Part shown: one piece after another, positions 1 to 11,621 of the stretch | Numbering within the stretch: the first letter of the stretch is position 1 | Layout of the letters: each line of letters opens with the position of its first letter | Assembly (NCBI GenBank): GCA_019671135.1 | Contig: JAHRHY010000016.1 | Coordinates: 1,298,501-1,362,500 of the forward strand | Origin: Linnemannia hyalina | Lineage: Eukaryota > Mortierellomycota > Mortierellomycetes > Mortierellales > Mortierellaceae | Direction of reading: 5' to 3' | Length of the DNA: 64,000 nucleotides | Notes under the pieces: model-generated | Database searches by the model: none | What the model saw: only the letters and a program-made list of their open reading frames with translations | What the model was told of the DNA's origin: nothing | Program-made: the position numbers and the translations under genes

Positions 1-310
1 CATAGATTTGCTTCCTTGAGTCCTTGTTTCGATCAACTATCTCTCCTTCGATCCCCTTTTTTCTTTCAAGTTCAATTCTCGTCAACAAAATAAAGACCCT
101 TTCTCTGGGACATATGAAAGGACTTGCAACGAGGCGCAAGGAAGGGGAAGCAAGCTCGTGTACGTGCTTATCGTGCACACAAATTCTTCGCGTTTTGTTC
201 GGGTCAATTTCTAACCAGTCACGTGCAGCTTTTAACTTTTGATAAGAGCCTCCATCCTCCTGGTGTTCATGAACCTCTTCTTTTTTTCACGCTATCCCGT
301 CGAACTAACC
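1..310. other. Upstream region of the Oca6-like gene
   Basis: No gene is supported here. The stretch is pyrimidine-rich in its first 100 bases and probably holds the promoter and 5' leader of the gene that starts at 311. Short open frames in it show no recognisable domain. Confidence 0.4.
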
Positions 311-2232
311 ATGTCTGCATCCTGGTTACCTGCACCGCTCATCCCCCCATTCCGATTCGGAACCGTCGAACCAGAAGTCTACCGCGGCGCATACCCCAAG
401 CAACGCAATCTCCGTTACCTCAAACGGTACGTCACACCCCCATTTGTGTACATTCCTACACTTCAGGACAACGACATGCTATCACCTTGTCAGGAAGAAG
501 AGGGGCAACTTCTGCATGCACGAGACAGGATGAACTAAGATATCTTATTATTGTCATGTTGTTCTTGATAGTCTGAAGCTGAAGACGATATTATCGCTGG
601 TCCCGGATGAACCAGACGAGGTGTTTCAGGAGTTCTGTCGGGAACAAAGGATTCTACCTATTCACCTCTCGGTCGACAAGGTCAAGGATAATGTGCCCCT
701 GACGTATAACCGAGCTGTTGAGGCTGTTCAGGTATGCGAGATACTAAAGCCTAAGCGCCAGTATTTCAGGGCATGGTCATAACGGTGGCGTTGTCTACTG
801 GTGTGTGGTGCTCTGCAAATCAATCGGTCCTAAAACTAATAAGGATATTACATTGTCTTTGGCGGTTTTCTTGATGCGTAGATTATAATCGATCCGGATA
901 ACTTGCCCATCTATGTTCACTGCCTGGATGGAGCCGTTGTGACAGGACTTGTGGTCTGCTGTCTCCGCAAACTTCAGACATGGAACATTTCCTCCGCCAT
1001 GGGCGAGTTCCTTCGGTAGGGTTGATTTCACGCCAGTTAGGACGCAAGGTTTATACAACAGAAATCACTTAATTGCCCACCTAACTGACAATCCTTCTTC
1101 TTTTTCCCTTGCTGACTTTATTAGGTTCCTGCGTGGAGGCGTCATTAGTTCAGAGGAGTCAGTATTCGTGGAAAAGTTTGGTTCAGAAATCGAGATCTCG
1201 AAACCGATCCCGCTGTGGCTGTGGGAGGGCCAGATCACGTTCAAGAAGCATCCGACCTTGAAACTCAACTTTACGATCCCGCCCTCTGAAGCAGGAGCAG
1301 GATCAGCATCGTCGAGCTCACAAGGAGGAACTGGAACTGGAGCAGGAGCAGGAAATTTTAACTCGACGTCGTCTCCATCATCCAGCATGTCGGGGTCACA
1401 GCATGGCGGTACTGCAGTCGTGTTCCCGGGTCAGGGCGATAATAGCCAACAATTGGGTGGAAGTGGTGGACAGCTTGTTAATAGTTCTAGTGGGAACAGT
1501 ATATCCAGTCTCGGATCTACTGGGTCTACGATAACAAGCGCTGGAGGTGCAAGAGGCAGCAATAATAGCAATGCTGTGGCATCAGCGGCGCCAGCATCTG
1601 GATCGGGACTTATGAACCATGCTAGTCGGTCGTCTGCAAAGGGAGCATCCAGAGACCGTCCAGGAGTCAGCAAGAGCAACATCCGGACCGACTTGCAGGA
1701 ACAGTCGGCTTTCGGGCCAAGACCGAGCTCCATCGCGACACCAGTTACAGCTTCGCAGGCGCAGGTGCGAGGCAAGCGGGGGCTTGTTGGAACCCAGGGA
1801 TCAATAGTAAGAGGCGGAGCGGCTGGGGCGGTTGGAGGGGGTGATCATGGTCTGACAGAGAGTTCTGGACTGGGTGCTCGAACGAACGCTACTGCGGTGG
1901 GCGCTGAGGGTTCTAGCGGAGTCGGCGCAGGAGGGTTTGATGCAAACGGACAACAACCAAAGTCTGCTCTCATCTCTATCACACATGAGCAAAGCGACAG
2001 GGATCAGAACTCGGGTACAGCTACAGGAAAGGAATCCGATTCGACGACAAAGGAAACCAACACCAATTCGACGAATACGGGCTCCAGCAACAACACCCAG
2101 GAGCGGACATCTGGCACCAAGAATTCACCGGCGTCCACACCCACAACAGTGGTCGTGCCTGAGGTCGTGGATGAGTACTATGAAGTCTCCATGACCCTGA
2201 AAGCCCTTGCACTCGAGGGTGCCGATTTTTAG
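311..2232 (+). CDS. OCA6: Oca6-like putative tyrosine phosphatase, probably catalytically dead
   Basis: Four exons fit: 311-426, 572-731, 882-1015 and 1125-2232, in phase, giving about 505 aa. The first ~190 residues match the Siw14/Oca dual-specificity phosphatase fold: an N-terminal stretch with VYRGAYP, then LKTILSLVPDEP, then the P-loop VHCLDGAVVTGLVV. The HC pair of the signature is present, but the Arg of HC(X)5R is Val. Yeast Oca6 also lacks this Arg and belongs to the Oca complex tied to oxidant signalling and inositol pyrophosphates (family knowledge). From about residue 200 the protein is a low-complexity tail rich in Ser, Gly, Thr and Ala, ending in a conserved-looking acidic/aromatic C-terminus (DEYYEVSMTLKALALEG). 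The role is inferred as scaffold or pseudophosphatase. Confidence 0.8.
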
Positions 2233-2418
2233 GACATTCAAATTAATACACACATTGTCCTTGCAATGGTTTCATGCTGTTCATTTGTTATTTTAATGTA
2301 AAATGGTGTGCGTGTGTATGTTGTTATGCTGCAAAAAAAATACCCTCATCCACGTCTAGTATCTAAAACACCTCACCCTCTGCCAATCTCCTCTCTGTCA
2401 TAACCAACAAAGTATCCC

Positions 2419-3719
2419 TTAATGATCCATGCCAACAATTTCAGTCTTGCCAGCCAAGTATCCGCGATTTGCCTCGTCCGAGTAGAAGGCAATGTCCTTC
2501 TTCTTCATGGGGCGAGCGAAACGAGGGATCTCCTCAAATTTCTCGGGCTTTGTGAGGACGCGGAGACCCAACTTGTTGTAGTAGACGCTTGTGATCTTTC
2601 CGCCACAGGCTTCGACCGCCTTGATGGCCGATTTCGAGGCCCTCGAAACCTCAATGTTGATGGGGGTCTTGAAGTCAGCCTTGCCCTATTGTTAGGTAGT
2701 GTATGCGTATAGACGTGTATATGATGGTAAGCGTCCTGATCTGGTTTGTTCACAGATTACTGAGTCAACGTGAAAAGGCCCCGGGGTCATTTTCCTGATC
2801 TGTAGTCCACATAGATGTCCTGCACCGGGTTGAAGTAGGAAACTTACGTCACCCAAGAGCTTGACGCCGTCCTCGACGTTGTGGATGCACCGTGAGTCAA
2901 GGAGCTGCTTCATGGTGATGGTCTGTGTAGCGTCGATACGACCTGACTCGATCCAGAATTGAAGGCGATCCAAGTTCAAAGGCTGGTAATCCTTGTGCTC
3001 ACTATCATTTTTGTACAATATCAAAGCGAAAGCCATTAGCATACTAGAAAAGAAATAGTAAACATTACACACGGTGTCGCGGGGGAAAAAAAAGGGGTGG
3101 GGGGGGGGGGGGGGGGAGATCCGATGGACGTACGGGTTCTTGAAGCCGCGCTTAGGAAGTCTGTCGATGATACGGGTCTGACCACCCTCGAAGCCGGGCT
3201 TGGGCTGACCGCCGTTTCCGGAGCGGGCCTTCTGACCCTTGTGACCGCGGGCGGCAGTGTGACCCTTTCCTGAACCCTGACCACGACCGACACGGAGACG
3301 CTGTTTGTTGTTTATTGATGGGTTGAGGAGGGAGGAGGATGGTGGTAAACCTGTGAGTATTATTATCTCGATTTGATTTTTCAGGGACAGGACGAATTCC
3401 CATTTCTCCGGGTATCCTGTGTCCCTTTGTGCTTCCTGTTCTACATTCCGTGCAATTCAATTCCTCCGGCCCGCAAAGCATGCCGCAGTGCTGGTGTCCG
3501 GGATGCAGAAGGTGAGTGTGTAGGTACCTGGGATTTCGATCCAGGGTTGTCGTTAAGGTTGGAGAGATCAATAGAGGAAGGGGTGGAGGTGGCTGCAGGA
3601 GTGGAGTAAGTGCGAGCGATGGTGTTTGTTGAAGAACGGAGGAGGAGGGTCGATTGGGTGGTGTTGGCGGGGTATAAGCCGAGGCTTGAGAGCCTTGATG
3701 CCAGACGGGAGACAGACAT
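2419..3719 (-). CDS. MRPL15: Mitochondrial large-subunit ribosomal protein uL15m
   Basis: Exons on the minus strand are 3719-3528, 3300-3134, 3001-2848 and 2685-2419, all in phase, giving 259 aa. The N-terminus is Ser/Thr/Arg-rich without acidic residues for ~45 residues, like a mitochondrial presequence. Then come the uL15 hallmarks: [10 protein letters not shown], the glycine/basic loop [22 protein letters not shown], and [18 protein letters not shown]. The C-terminal part ([23 protein letters not shown]) is the usual beta-rich core. It assembles into the mitoribosome near the peptidyl transferase region (family knowledge). It is head-to-head with the Tcd gene, about 450 bp apart. The intron between exons 2 and 3 contains an unusual 18-C run (3099-3116 on the minus strand). 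Confidence 0.93.
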
Positions 3720-3721
3720 TA

Positions 3722-3752
<31 letters not shown>

Positions 3753-4167
3753 TGTGGTTAATGGAAGAGGAGAAACTGAAGTAGCGGAGGTGTCAATGCA
3801 GCAAAGGGTGCTTGTTCAAGTGACTGGGAGTTTTGTTTACCGCCGATTCATTATTCGTGACTGCGAAATCCATTTCAATTTCTTGAGAAAAGTGCTTGCA
3901 GACGGGCACTTTCACTCATTTATCTTTGCGCATCTCCCTCGTCTCGACTCGTCCATTGTCACGAAGGCAGACTTTCGACTGTACCAAGACCTCAAGACTA
4001 TTGTTGCCAGCCGCAGTGGAGCACGGAAACAACAGGAGGACTATTGTCAAAAAAAATCAACCTATACAAACGACAATACAGCAAACACTCTGACTAAACG
4101 AACCACTTACACGGACGACACCCTATTATTTTCGTTATTATCAACACACGTCCGCCCAACACAGACC
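3720..4167. promoter_or_regulatory. Shared intergenic region of divergent uL15m and Tcd genes
   Basis: This 448-bp spacer separates two divergently transcribed mitochondrial genes and must hold both promoters. A (GT)n run lies at about 3728-3751, right next to the uL15m start. A long open frame that runs through here into the Tcd gene is an accident of the frame. No specific factor site is claimed. Confidence 0.5.
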
Positions 4168-5975
4168 ATGTCGGCCATATCCTCCTTCCTCGACCGCGTC
4201 TCGACCACAGGAGCAGCCGCGGGATTGAACTCCCAGGCCGCAAAATTTACCGCTGTCGCCCTCGCTGCCTCCTTTACCACCGCAACTCTCATCCTCTCCA
4301 TCCAAGGATCTCAACGCAAACGACGCGTCCGCCAGCTCAAGGACGATATCCGCAAATCCTTCCCCCCACCACCCGCATTTGACGCCCATTCGGATCTGGT
4401 TAATAATAATAATTATACTGGAACTGCACCTACTACACTACCAGGATTGTCATCATTGCCGCAACAAGGAGGAGCGGGAGGAGCGGGAGGAGGATCGTTG
4501 TTTCTGGATGGCGGGTTGCAGATAGATGAGGAGCTTGTGAGGGAACAGTTGGCGAGAAATATTGCGTTCATGGGAGAGGAAGGTGTTGAGAAGCTCCGCA
4601 AGTCCTTTGTCGTCATTGTGGGAGCCGGTAAGGATTCACTCACGGTTACTATGTTCTGTCGTGTGGGACAAATTATATCTCAATTGCATCCCCTAATCAC
4701 TGTTATTACACTTTTAGGTGGTGTCGGAAGTTGGGCAGCGAGTATGTTGGTCAGGAGTGGCGTGGGCAAGATCAGGATTATTGATTTTGATCAAGTGTCA
4801 CTGTCGTCGCTGAACCGACACGCAACCGCTGTCCAGGCTGATGTTGGAACACCCAAAGTCACGGCGATGAAGAAGGCTTTCAGATCCATCGCCCCTTGGG
4901 TCGAGGTTGATGCTCGTGTCGAACTATTCCAGGAAGACAGTGCCGAGGTGTTGCTCTCAGGTAAGGATGATTTTTCGCATGTTTTGACACCCTTGGCGTG
5001 GCATATCAATATTGTAAGCACCCTGAGTGACTGACTCGCATTATTTGTTCACCCATTTTCATCTAGGCAACCCGGACTATGTGGTGGACGCGATCGATAA
5101 TATCAACACCAAGCTGGCACTGCTTAAGTTCTGCTATGACCACAAGATCCCTGTTATGAGCTCTATGGGAGCAGGAGCCAAGGCCGACCCATCGCGTGTT
5201 CAGATCAGCGACATCTCCGAGACCTTCGGTAATGCAGCGACAACATTCATGCATATCCCCATGCATAGCGTTCAATATACCGTTGCGAATCAAATATGTG
5301 TCTTTCTTATTAACACTCTAACGATATTTCATCCTTTTCATAGAGGATCCATTGGCAAGAGCTGTGCGCAGGAAGATCAAGAAAATGGGAGTTGATACAG
5401 GAATTGAAGTCGTCTACTCGACCGAGAAGCCCCACCACGTCAAACTCCTCCCTCTGGATGAGACACAAGCACAGGAGGCAGACGAATATTCAGCCCTCCC
5501 TGATTTCCGATCTCGTATCCTGCCTGTCCTCGGACCTCTCCCTGCCATGTTTGGAATGGCGATGGCGACCTTTATTAGCTGCAAGATTGCAGGCTGGCCC
5601 ATGGAACCATTACCGATCAAGTGTCGTGAGGGACTATATGTCCGTGTGCAGCGGGAATTGAAAGTGAGGGAGAGTAGACTGGATAAGGGGATTGAAACCA
5701 TTGCGTTGGACAGGAGGGATGTTGGATATGTGATCGAGGAGATCTTTAGAGGCAAGAGTGCACTCTCAGGGAGCATGGAGAAGATTGGACTCTGCCGGTG
5801 GAGACGGGATCAGCCTCTTTCGTTGCAGAATGTTGTGGTGTTGACAAAGTCCGAGTTGGAGAAACATGTCAAGTTGGCGGCAAATGCGGACCTGGTTGAG
5901 GTCTATGGACAGGATAAGGTCAATGCTGTGGAGGCCAAGTTCCGGGAGGAGGCTGAGTTGAGCCGGCTTCGTTGA
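4168..5975 (+). CDS. TCD1: tRNA threonylcarbamoyladenosine dehydratase (E1-like, Tcd1/Tcd2)
   Basis: Exons 4168-4627, 4718-4960, 5067-5228 and 5344-5975 join in phase to a 498-aa protein. A hydrophobic segment near residues 26-45 followed by basic residues resembles the N-terminal outer-mitochondrial-membrane anchor of yeast Tcd1/Tcd2. The Rossmann motif VVIVGAGGVGSWAA is split by intron 1. It is followed by IIDFDQVSLSSLNRHA and by DYVVDAIDNINTK, the E1/ThiF ATP-binding and catalytic region. The enzyme uses ATP to cyclise t6A at position 37 of ANN-decoding tRNAs to ct6A (family knowledge). The C-terminal third, including HHVKLLPL and GSMEKIGLCRW, is typical of fungal Tcd proteins. It diverges from the uL15m gene. 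Confidence 0.92.
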
Positions 5976-7171
5976 ACATGGTGGGAGGAGGTGCTGTGAT
6001 TGCTTGTAGATAATTTATTTGAGGGAGGGGTATGTGTATTAGCATCGAGTAAAACTTGATATAGAACTATAAGGAACTAGACATCTAGGGACGTGTCTTC
6101 TATCTATCGTTCGTCTCGGCTGAGCGACGCTCTTTGTCTTTGACGATGAACCACACTTCAATTCCAGCGAAGATCTACTGCAGGATCTTCTTACTATTCT
6201 ATGGATAGCGATTGGACCAACTTTGTGTGTGAAAGGGTTTGTTGCGAGGGCAAGTCGATGAAAGAGCAAGGTCGTCTGCTCGCATTCCCCCCCTCCCTTT
6301 TCCCTTTCCAAGGTATGAAGGGTGTCAAAGAAACATTTCCGTGAAATGTTGATCTGCACAACCCCGACCCCTGAATTTTTTTTTCTTGGCATGTATCACA
6401 TAAATACACCAATCAACCACAAAGCATCCACAGAACAAAGAGCGCAAAGAGAAATGGACGCGCTGACATGGTAACCCAAAAAAAAAAAAAAAAAAAAAAA
6501 AAGACTGAACAAAGGCTAACAACAAGTCAAACCCTTACATCAGTTTGTCCGTTGCGAGTGAAGAAACTGTGGTCATAGGCCAGGTACGAAAACCTTTGTT
6601 TGTTTTAGAGTAATCTATCAATGCTCGTGTCAGTTGTTGAAGACGAAAAGAGTGGAGGGGAGTAAAGAGGGGAGGGATTCATTATGTTACCTATTACCGG
6701 GTCAGTGGGTTTGGTGAAGGGAGAGGGGTGTACTGTACTGCACTGTACAAAGCGATGCAAAGGTCGGCGGAAAAAGTAGTGAAGACAAAGAGCGTTCTGC
6801 GGGACGCGAAAGAAAAAAAAGTTGACGGAGAGGAAGCAAAACCAATTAGTCCTATCCTACTCTACAATCTTAAGAAATGCACAAGTCGCTACAGTAGTCA
6901 GTAGTCTTTCCAGAGTAGTGCAGCACTTTTATCCTACAGCAAGTGGGATTAAATATCTTGCACACATGTAGCGTTGCGATTTTTCCAGGGGCAGAAAAAA
7001 GCACTCACTGGACAATAGGTTTGAAGAGGTAGCAGAAATTTAATATTTAATCAATGTTGGTTTGTGTACTAACATCCGACAGCATCCAGTATCGGACGAA
7101 GGTCAGGGAACGAAAACACAGTAGCACACTTCGTTCGAAGAGCCGTAAGATGCAACGTATGCAAGGTCATT
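5976..7171. other. Intergenic region, no gene seen
   Basis: About 1.2 kb between two convergent genes. It contains a 23-base A run near 6479-6501, AT-rich stretches and short frames without domain similarity. I see no RNA gene or transposon ends. Confidence 0.5.
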
Positions 7172-8104
7172 TCAGTACTGCAAATCCGTGATCATATAAT
7201 CAATCCAGCGATTATTCATTATTCGCATACGCTCAATAATGGCCGCCGACAGCTTGCAGCCCTCCTCATCCAGCTGATCCTTACATTTGCATGCGGCGGA
7301 GTAAGCCAAGCTGTTGGTCAAGCGCGCAGAACGATACAGCCTCATAAGGTGGTAAAGTTTGGCAAGGCTGATGTGTAGTTCAAGGTAGATCGGGTCGTTG
7401 ACGCTCATGCCGGAGGATGTTGCAGATTCCTTGGCGGTCATGAAGTTAAACAAGGCCTGGTCTTGGTACATTGCTTTCTTTCTCTCGTCGTGGTCGGTCA
7501 GGTACTCAGCCATGTGGTGGTAGTATTCGCCCTTCATTGTATTGTAGAAGATGATAGAGATGGGGTCGGTGGCGTTGCGAATGATGGTCTCCAGACGGTC
7601 CATGATATCGGTAGAAAGCTGTGCGATCACGACGTCGTCGGATTTCTTGATGGTCTTCTTTCCGTACCAGGAGCGGTATGCCATATGACGGGCCGAAAGG
7701 TCGTCGTGGTAGGCTGCTGTCAGCATTCTGCATTGAGCTGTTTCGATGACATTGTCGTTTGTGGGGACGGTCTCTGTCACGTCGCGGATCAACTTTTTGT
7801 AGAGTTTGGCGTGTTCGGTGGTCATCGTATAAGGGTCGGTGGTGCCGAGAGCGCGCTCGGGATCCTTGTCGTTTAAAGGGACAGCCTCTGTTAAGTCGTC
7901 AACCATCGTCTTGTACAAGTCGGTGCCCTCGTTCGTGTCCTTTGTTTGGATGTTGGTGTTCATATTGGCCTCGTTTGTGTGGGTGCTGGTGTTTTTGTTG
8001 ATCTCTTTTGTTTGGGCGTTGGTGTTCTTGTTGGCCTTTTTCTTTCGGGCGTAGGTGTGCTTGATGATGTGTTTTGTTGGGGCGCTGGTATTTATGTATG
8101 TCAT
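7172..8104 (-). CDS. Divergent 14-3-3-like protein lacking the phosphopeptide-binding residues
   Basis: A single open frame gives 310 aa from the Met at 8104; the frame stays open to a Met at 8272, so the start is uncertain. Residues ~110-305 follow the 14-3-3 helix pattern. AAYHDDLSARHMAYRSW matches AYKNVVGARRxSWR, IIFYNTMKGEYYHHMAEYL matches the helix E KMKGDYYRYLAE, and DEEGCKLSAAIIERMRIMNN matches the last two helices. The four ligand-contacting residues of canonical 14-3-3 (Lys49, Arg56, Arg127, Tyr128 in zeta numbering) align to His, His, His and His; Asn173 aligns to Ser. Before the domain lie short repeats rich in Asn, Lys and Thr, and a duplicated segment (LYKTMVDDLTEAVP / LYKKLIRDVTETVP). 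It probably does not bind phosphoserine in the usual way. Function unknown. Confidence 0.72.
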   Translation of the reverse strand: MTYINTSAPTKHIIKHTYARKKKANKNTNAQTKEINKNTSTHTNEANMNTNIQTKDTNEGTDLYKTMVDDLTEAVPLNDKDPERALGTTDPYTMTTEHAKLYKKLIRDVTETVPTNDNVIETAQCRMLTAAYHDDLSARHMAYRSWYGKKTIKKSDDVVIAQLSTDIMDRLETIIRNATDPISIIFYNTMKGEYYHHMAEYLTDHDERKKAMYQDQALFNFMTAKESATSSGMSVNDPIYLELHISLAKLYHLMRLYRSARLTNSLAYSAACKCKDQLDEEGCKLSAAIIERMRIMNNRWIDYMITDLQY

Positions 8105-8272
8105 GATGGAGGGGTAGGGGGGACGCTGACGTCTCGCAAGGCAGGGTTGTGGTTGTGGTTGTCGAAGCCGTTGGTCCAAGCTGTGGGCAGTCGATTGGGC
8201 TGGAAGTTTGGAAGTGGAGAAGAGAAATTGAAGGAATGAATTGAAAGATATCCCTGTTAAAAGCAAGAACAT

Positions 8273-10613
8273 GGGGGGGGGGGAGGGGTGTCTGAGAGGC
8301 GAAAGTCGACCATTATTTGAGGGAGGGTGCTTTTTGAACGCAACATATTATTTTCTTCTTCAATTTATGCACGAGACATGAAGGAAAATACTCATGGGTG
8401 CCTCCCGCCCGGCAAACCATAAGACAAACGAAAGACTCAATAAATCTGCTAAGAGCTAAGAAGCCCACTACAGTACTAATAACAGCGTGTTTCTGCATGG
8501 GAATTAAAGGACAGTTAAATAACGCACCTGGAGTGTGAAGAAAAGGACCTGGGAGTGCTGCCAACATTGAGGAAGAGAGAGAGAGAGAGAGCATCCCTTC
8601 GATAGATTCTGGAACTGATCAGTTCCATATTTTTACACGGAATTACTGCGAGTAGGTTCTTCTCTCCATATTTACAAAAAAACTACCAAGGAGAGCACCC
8701 ACTCAGTCCACATAAAAAAGAGGAACCACAACGAGAGGAACGTCCTTATCCACTTTTCTTCCCATCATCTCATCATTCCACGCAACTTTGAGAATCGCTT
8801 CATCAGTTGTGATGCCTCAAACTCATTCGAGCATGGGGCGATGGGATGATGTCGGTTCCCAGAAAAAAAGGATGGGCCAAGTAGGTTTTCGCGCATTCAA
8901 TTTTCCTTCGCTGAATTTCCTCCATGAAGGAAAATAGTGTCGCAGGTATTTCGTTGATCGTACATGCTGCAGTTTATTACTGGCAAAAAAAATAAAAAAA
9001 ATAAAAAAAAATACCTATCACTTTTCATCACTGACCATTCATAATGTCGGTTGTCCTCAGGTTTAACCTGTGCGTGGAAGAATTTGTGTGGAAGCGAGGT
9101 CTCTTTTTGCATTTGTCTTTTTCCCATTTTCTCAGGGGTAGTCTTTGTTTATACTTCGCCAAAACTTGCGGCTTCGTTGGCATGTTTGTTTTGGATAGTA
9201 TGTTTCTCGACTCAAGGAGACACTACTTTGCATGGCGAGGGCAATCTGTTTATGAAGGAATGCATTATTGTCGTACTTGTCAACAACGTCAAGAGTAAAA
9301 GAAAAGAAGGCATAATAGAGTTGGTTGGGCTTTGTATTTTTCGACTCTGGCGAGGATGACAGGTCCAGTGGGTAGAAGGCTATGGGAGTTCAGGGGCAGT
9401 TAGGAAGTTGGAAGTGACAGGCAGGCGAGCGCAGTTAGAGGGTAGTGGGAGAACAAAAATCTTGCGATAGCCATAGAAGAAACGAGAAAAATTGGCGAAG
9501 ACACAGCACATCATGCCACCTCGTAAGCACTCTGTCTGATCCTACCTTTCTTCAAGTACATCTCCCTCTGAATGCGCATAAAAAGTTTTTGGGTCTGTGC
9601 GCAATCTCAAAAAAGAGGGCATAAAGTGTGTAAACAAGACACATATCCCACAGAGTCTAGAAGGAAGAGCCTGCGGCCTCCTTCTCTCCCTCCTTCATGG
9701 CAAAGGACGGAGGAGATCGAGAGAAGCAACCTGAGGAGGGCGCTGCTGCTCAATTGTAACCATTAATTTCTAACTTGATCAGATGCTGCTACAGAAGGCA
9801 GGGTTCGTAGGCAGGATTGTAGCATAGCTGTAATATCCTCGACCGGTAGCGAATAAAGAGAAAGACGAGTCTGTGTTGCACCAAAGAAACACTTGTCACT
9901 TCAGTTGCTCTGTCACTCTGCAACATGTTAAAGAGACAAGGAGTAAACAAGCGATATCTAATGCACAACAAATATTACAGTCAAAGTGCAAGTAAACTAG
10001 ACTACAGAGATCTCGAGACATCCGGAAAAAAGGCACCGATTTTGAAACAATGCCAACTCATGGCGAATGCATAGCGACTCTTCGCCGAGCTCAGCCTCCG
10101 TTTCTCTTCCCTCTCTTTCGCTCATTCTCCTCTATTTTTTTCCGTAGACATTTTATTATTTTTACAATCTGCGCCTTCTAGGCTCCAGGGTCTCATGACT
10201 TCACATGTGCCATCTCCCTGCTCTTCTCTCCCTGACGTAAAATTGTCTTATTACTCTTTGCTTTATCAAATCAATCCATCCGTTGTTATCTTGCCATTAC
10301 ATCCCTTTGCTGTTATTGTTCCTTGGACCCTCATCTTAATTTTACTTCTCAAAAGTCATGAAACATGAGTTGAGATTATGCCAAGCATGGAGGGAGAAGA
10401 GAGGTTAGGAAAGAAAGGGGTTTGGAGTCCTGCCCGTTCATTTGTACCTGTAAGACATATAAGACGCACATGTACAGGAGCTACAATACGTACGAAACAA
10501 GCATGCCACCAAACTCACTTCCACTTAGCTCTCCTCAAGCCTTTTATTTCTCTTCTACTGGATATCGATTAAGTGGGGTATTTTGCGGGAGGTAAGTGCA
10601 AGTGATCTTGCTT
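8273..10613. other. Long intergenic region with one dispersed repeat
   Basis: No convincing gene in about 2.3 kb. Short frames lack domains and codon bias. The one structured item is the repeat at about 8591-8790, listed separately. There are also a (GA)n run at 8575-8590 and an A-rich stretch near 8985-9012. Confidence 0.5.
8591..8790 (+). repeat. Dispersed repeat copy R1 (matches 27103-27325)
   Basis: From the motif ATCCCTTCGAT at 8593 onward this stretch aligns with a second copy near 27103-27325. Shared blocks include TTCTGGAAC, TCTTCTCTCCATATTTAC, GAGAGCACCCACTCA and GAGGAACCAC. Identity is roughly 80% by eye with small indels. It has no coding potential. The leading ATCCCTTCGA motif also occurs in the subterminal repeats of the 30.6-38.3 kb element, so R1 and R2 may be non-autonomous relatives. 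Confidence 0.7.
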
Positions 10614-11222
10614 CTACGATTTGGGATCAGATTCGGAAGCGGACTTGATTGTACGGCTTGCTGCCCCAACCAGATGCCCGAACGCCTTCATGTGTAAGTA
10701 AGCGAACTTACCAAACGCATATCGCTTTATTTTTCGGCCTCTTTCCGTGAACAGCTGGCGTCGGTTCCTGGGGGCTTCAAGATGACCGGTTCTTGAAAGG
10801 TGTCCTGAGTCCTCGAATTCCGCAACAAAATTGTGAACGAAATGCTGGCAGTTGTTCGTGAAAACGTTGTATTCTTCCTTAGAATAGAACTCATCCCGGA
10901 TCCATTTGAACAGCTCCTCTGTATTCAACCCCTTCAAGTCACCGACATGATACAACTTTGCGGCACTCGTTGCTTCAGGGTCGTAAGGACCTACCACGAC
11001 AAGACCATGAAAAGTGAAAACACTGTCCTGAAAGTACTCGAGCGTGAGCCAGTCGAAGCCGAGCTGGATGATAAGGCGCCAGTGTTTCAACCCTCGCCCG
11101 GACTCGCCGTCGCCTAGAGATATCCATCGCAGGTCAGGAATTATTTCGTACACGACATAGACTTTTCCGTTCATCTTGTCTTTCGAGGCATTGTCCATCA
11201 TGTTATGGATGGCCTTCCTCAT
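10614..11222 (-). CDS. Candidate papain-fold (LRAT/PPPDE-like) protein
   Basis: A single-exon frame of 202 aa. A conserved-looking His lies in LKHWRLIIQLG (His47) and a Cys in YNVFTNNCQHFVHNFV (Cys125). The His-before-Cys order and the NCxHF box are typical of circularly permuted papain-like folds such as LRAT, PPPDE and related NlpC/P60 families. Those act as acyltransferases or as deubiquitinase/deSUMOylase-type peptidases. The C-terminus is basic (RGRKIKRYAFGKF). No signal peptide or membrane segment is seen. The catalytic assignment is inference from two motifs, so the substrate cannot be named. Confidence 0.55.
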   Translation of the reverse strand: MRKAIHNMMDNASKDKMNGKVYVVYEIIPDLRWISLGDGESGRGLKHWRLIIQLGFDWLTLEYFQDSVFTFHGLVVVGPYDPEATSAAKLYHVGDLKGLNTEELFKWIRDEFYSKEEYNVFTNNCQHFVHNFVAEFEDSGHLSRTGHLEAPRNRRQLFTERGRKIKRYAFGKFAYLHMKAFGHLVGAASRTIKSASESDPKS

Positions 11223-11621
11223 TTTGGTTCGAAGGTCGTCCCTCTAGATTATTTACACGATGGCAATAATTTATGTTAGTATTATTCAGTGGATAAAAAA
11301 TATGGGAGATAGTGGTGTCCGCTTTAAGTTTGGAACCTCGAGCGCAGCAGGGGTGTGTAATGAAGTAGGAAGAGAAAACCGGAATGGTACACGTTTCGTG
11401 TGTTTTATTGGTGGCGACTCAGAAAAAATAAAACGGGCTTTGCTACCGGAGAAGAATGATGAGGGTAGCTGATTTGGTAATTTTTGGTATGTTTGGTGGA
11501 GAAAAAAAGCGTTAAAAAATAGAGAAAGCTCACAAGGAAAGCAACCTGAGGGAGCAAGAAGAGACTAGATTTTTCTTCCTCGTCGTTCAGAGAACGATGA
11601 ATGTATCGGGGCCGCATCCCC

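Noticed and set aside
949..1124. ATG at 949 as the start of the Oca6-like protein
   Set aside because: That frame contains the third intron. The spliced frame from 311 restores the phosphatase domain and its P-loop.
3610..5034. A 474-codon plus-strand frame spanning the promoter and first exons of the Tcd gene
   Set aside because: Its first part crosses the (GT)n run and non-coding promoter. Only the part from 4168 shows the Tcd sequence, and it reads through two introns.
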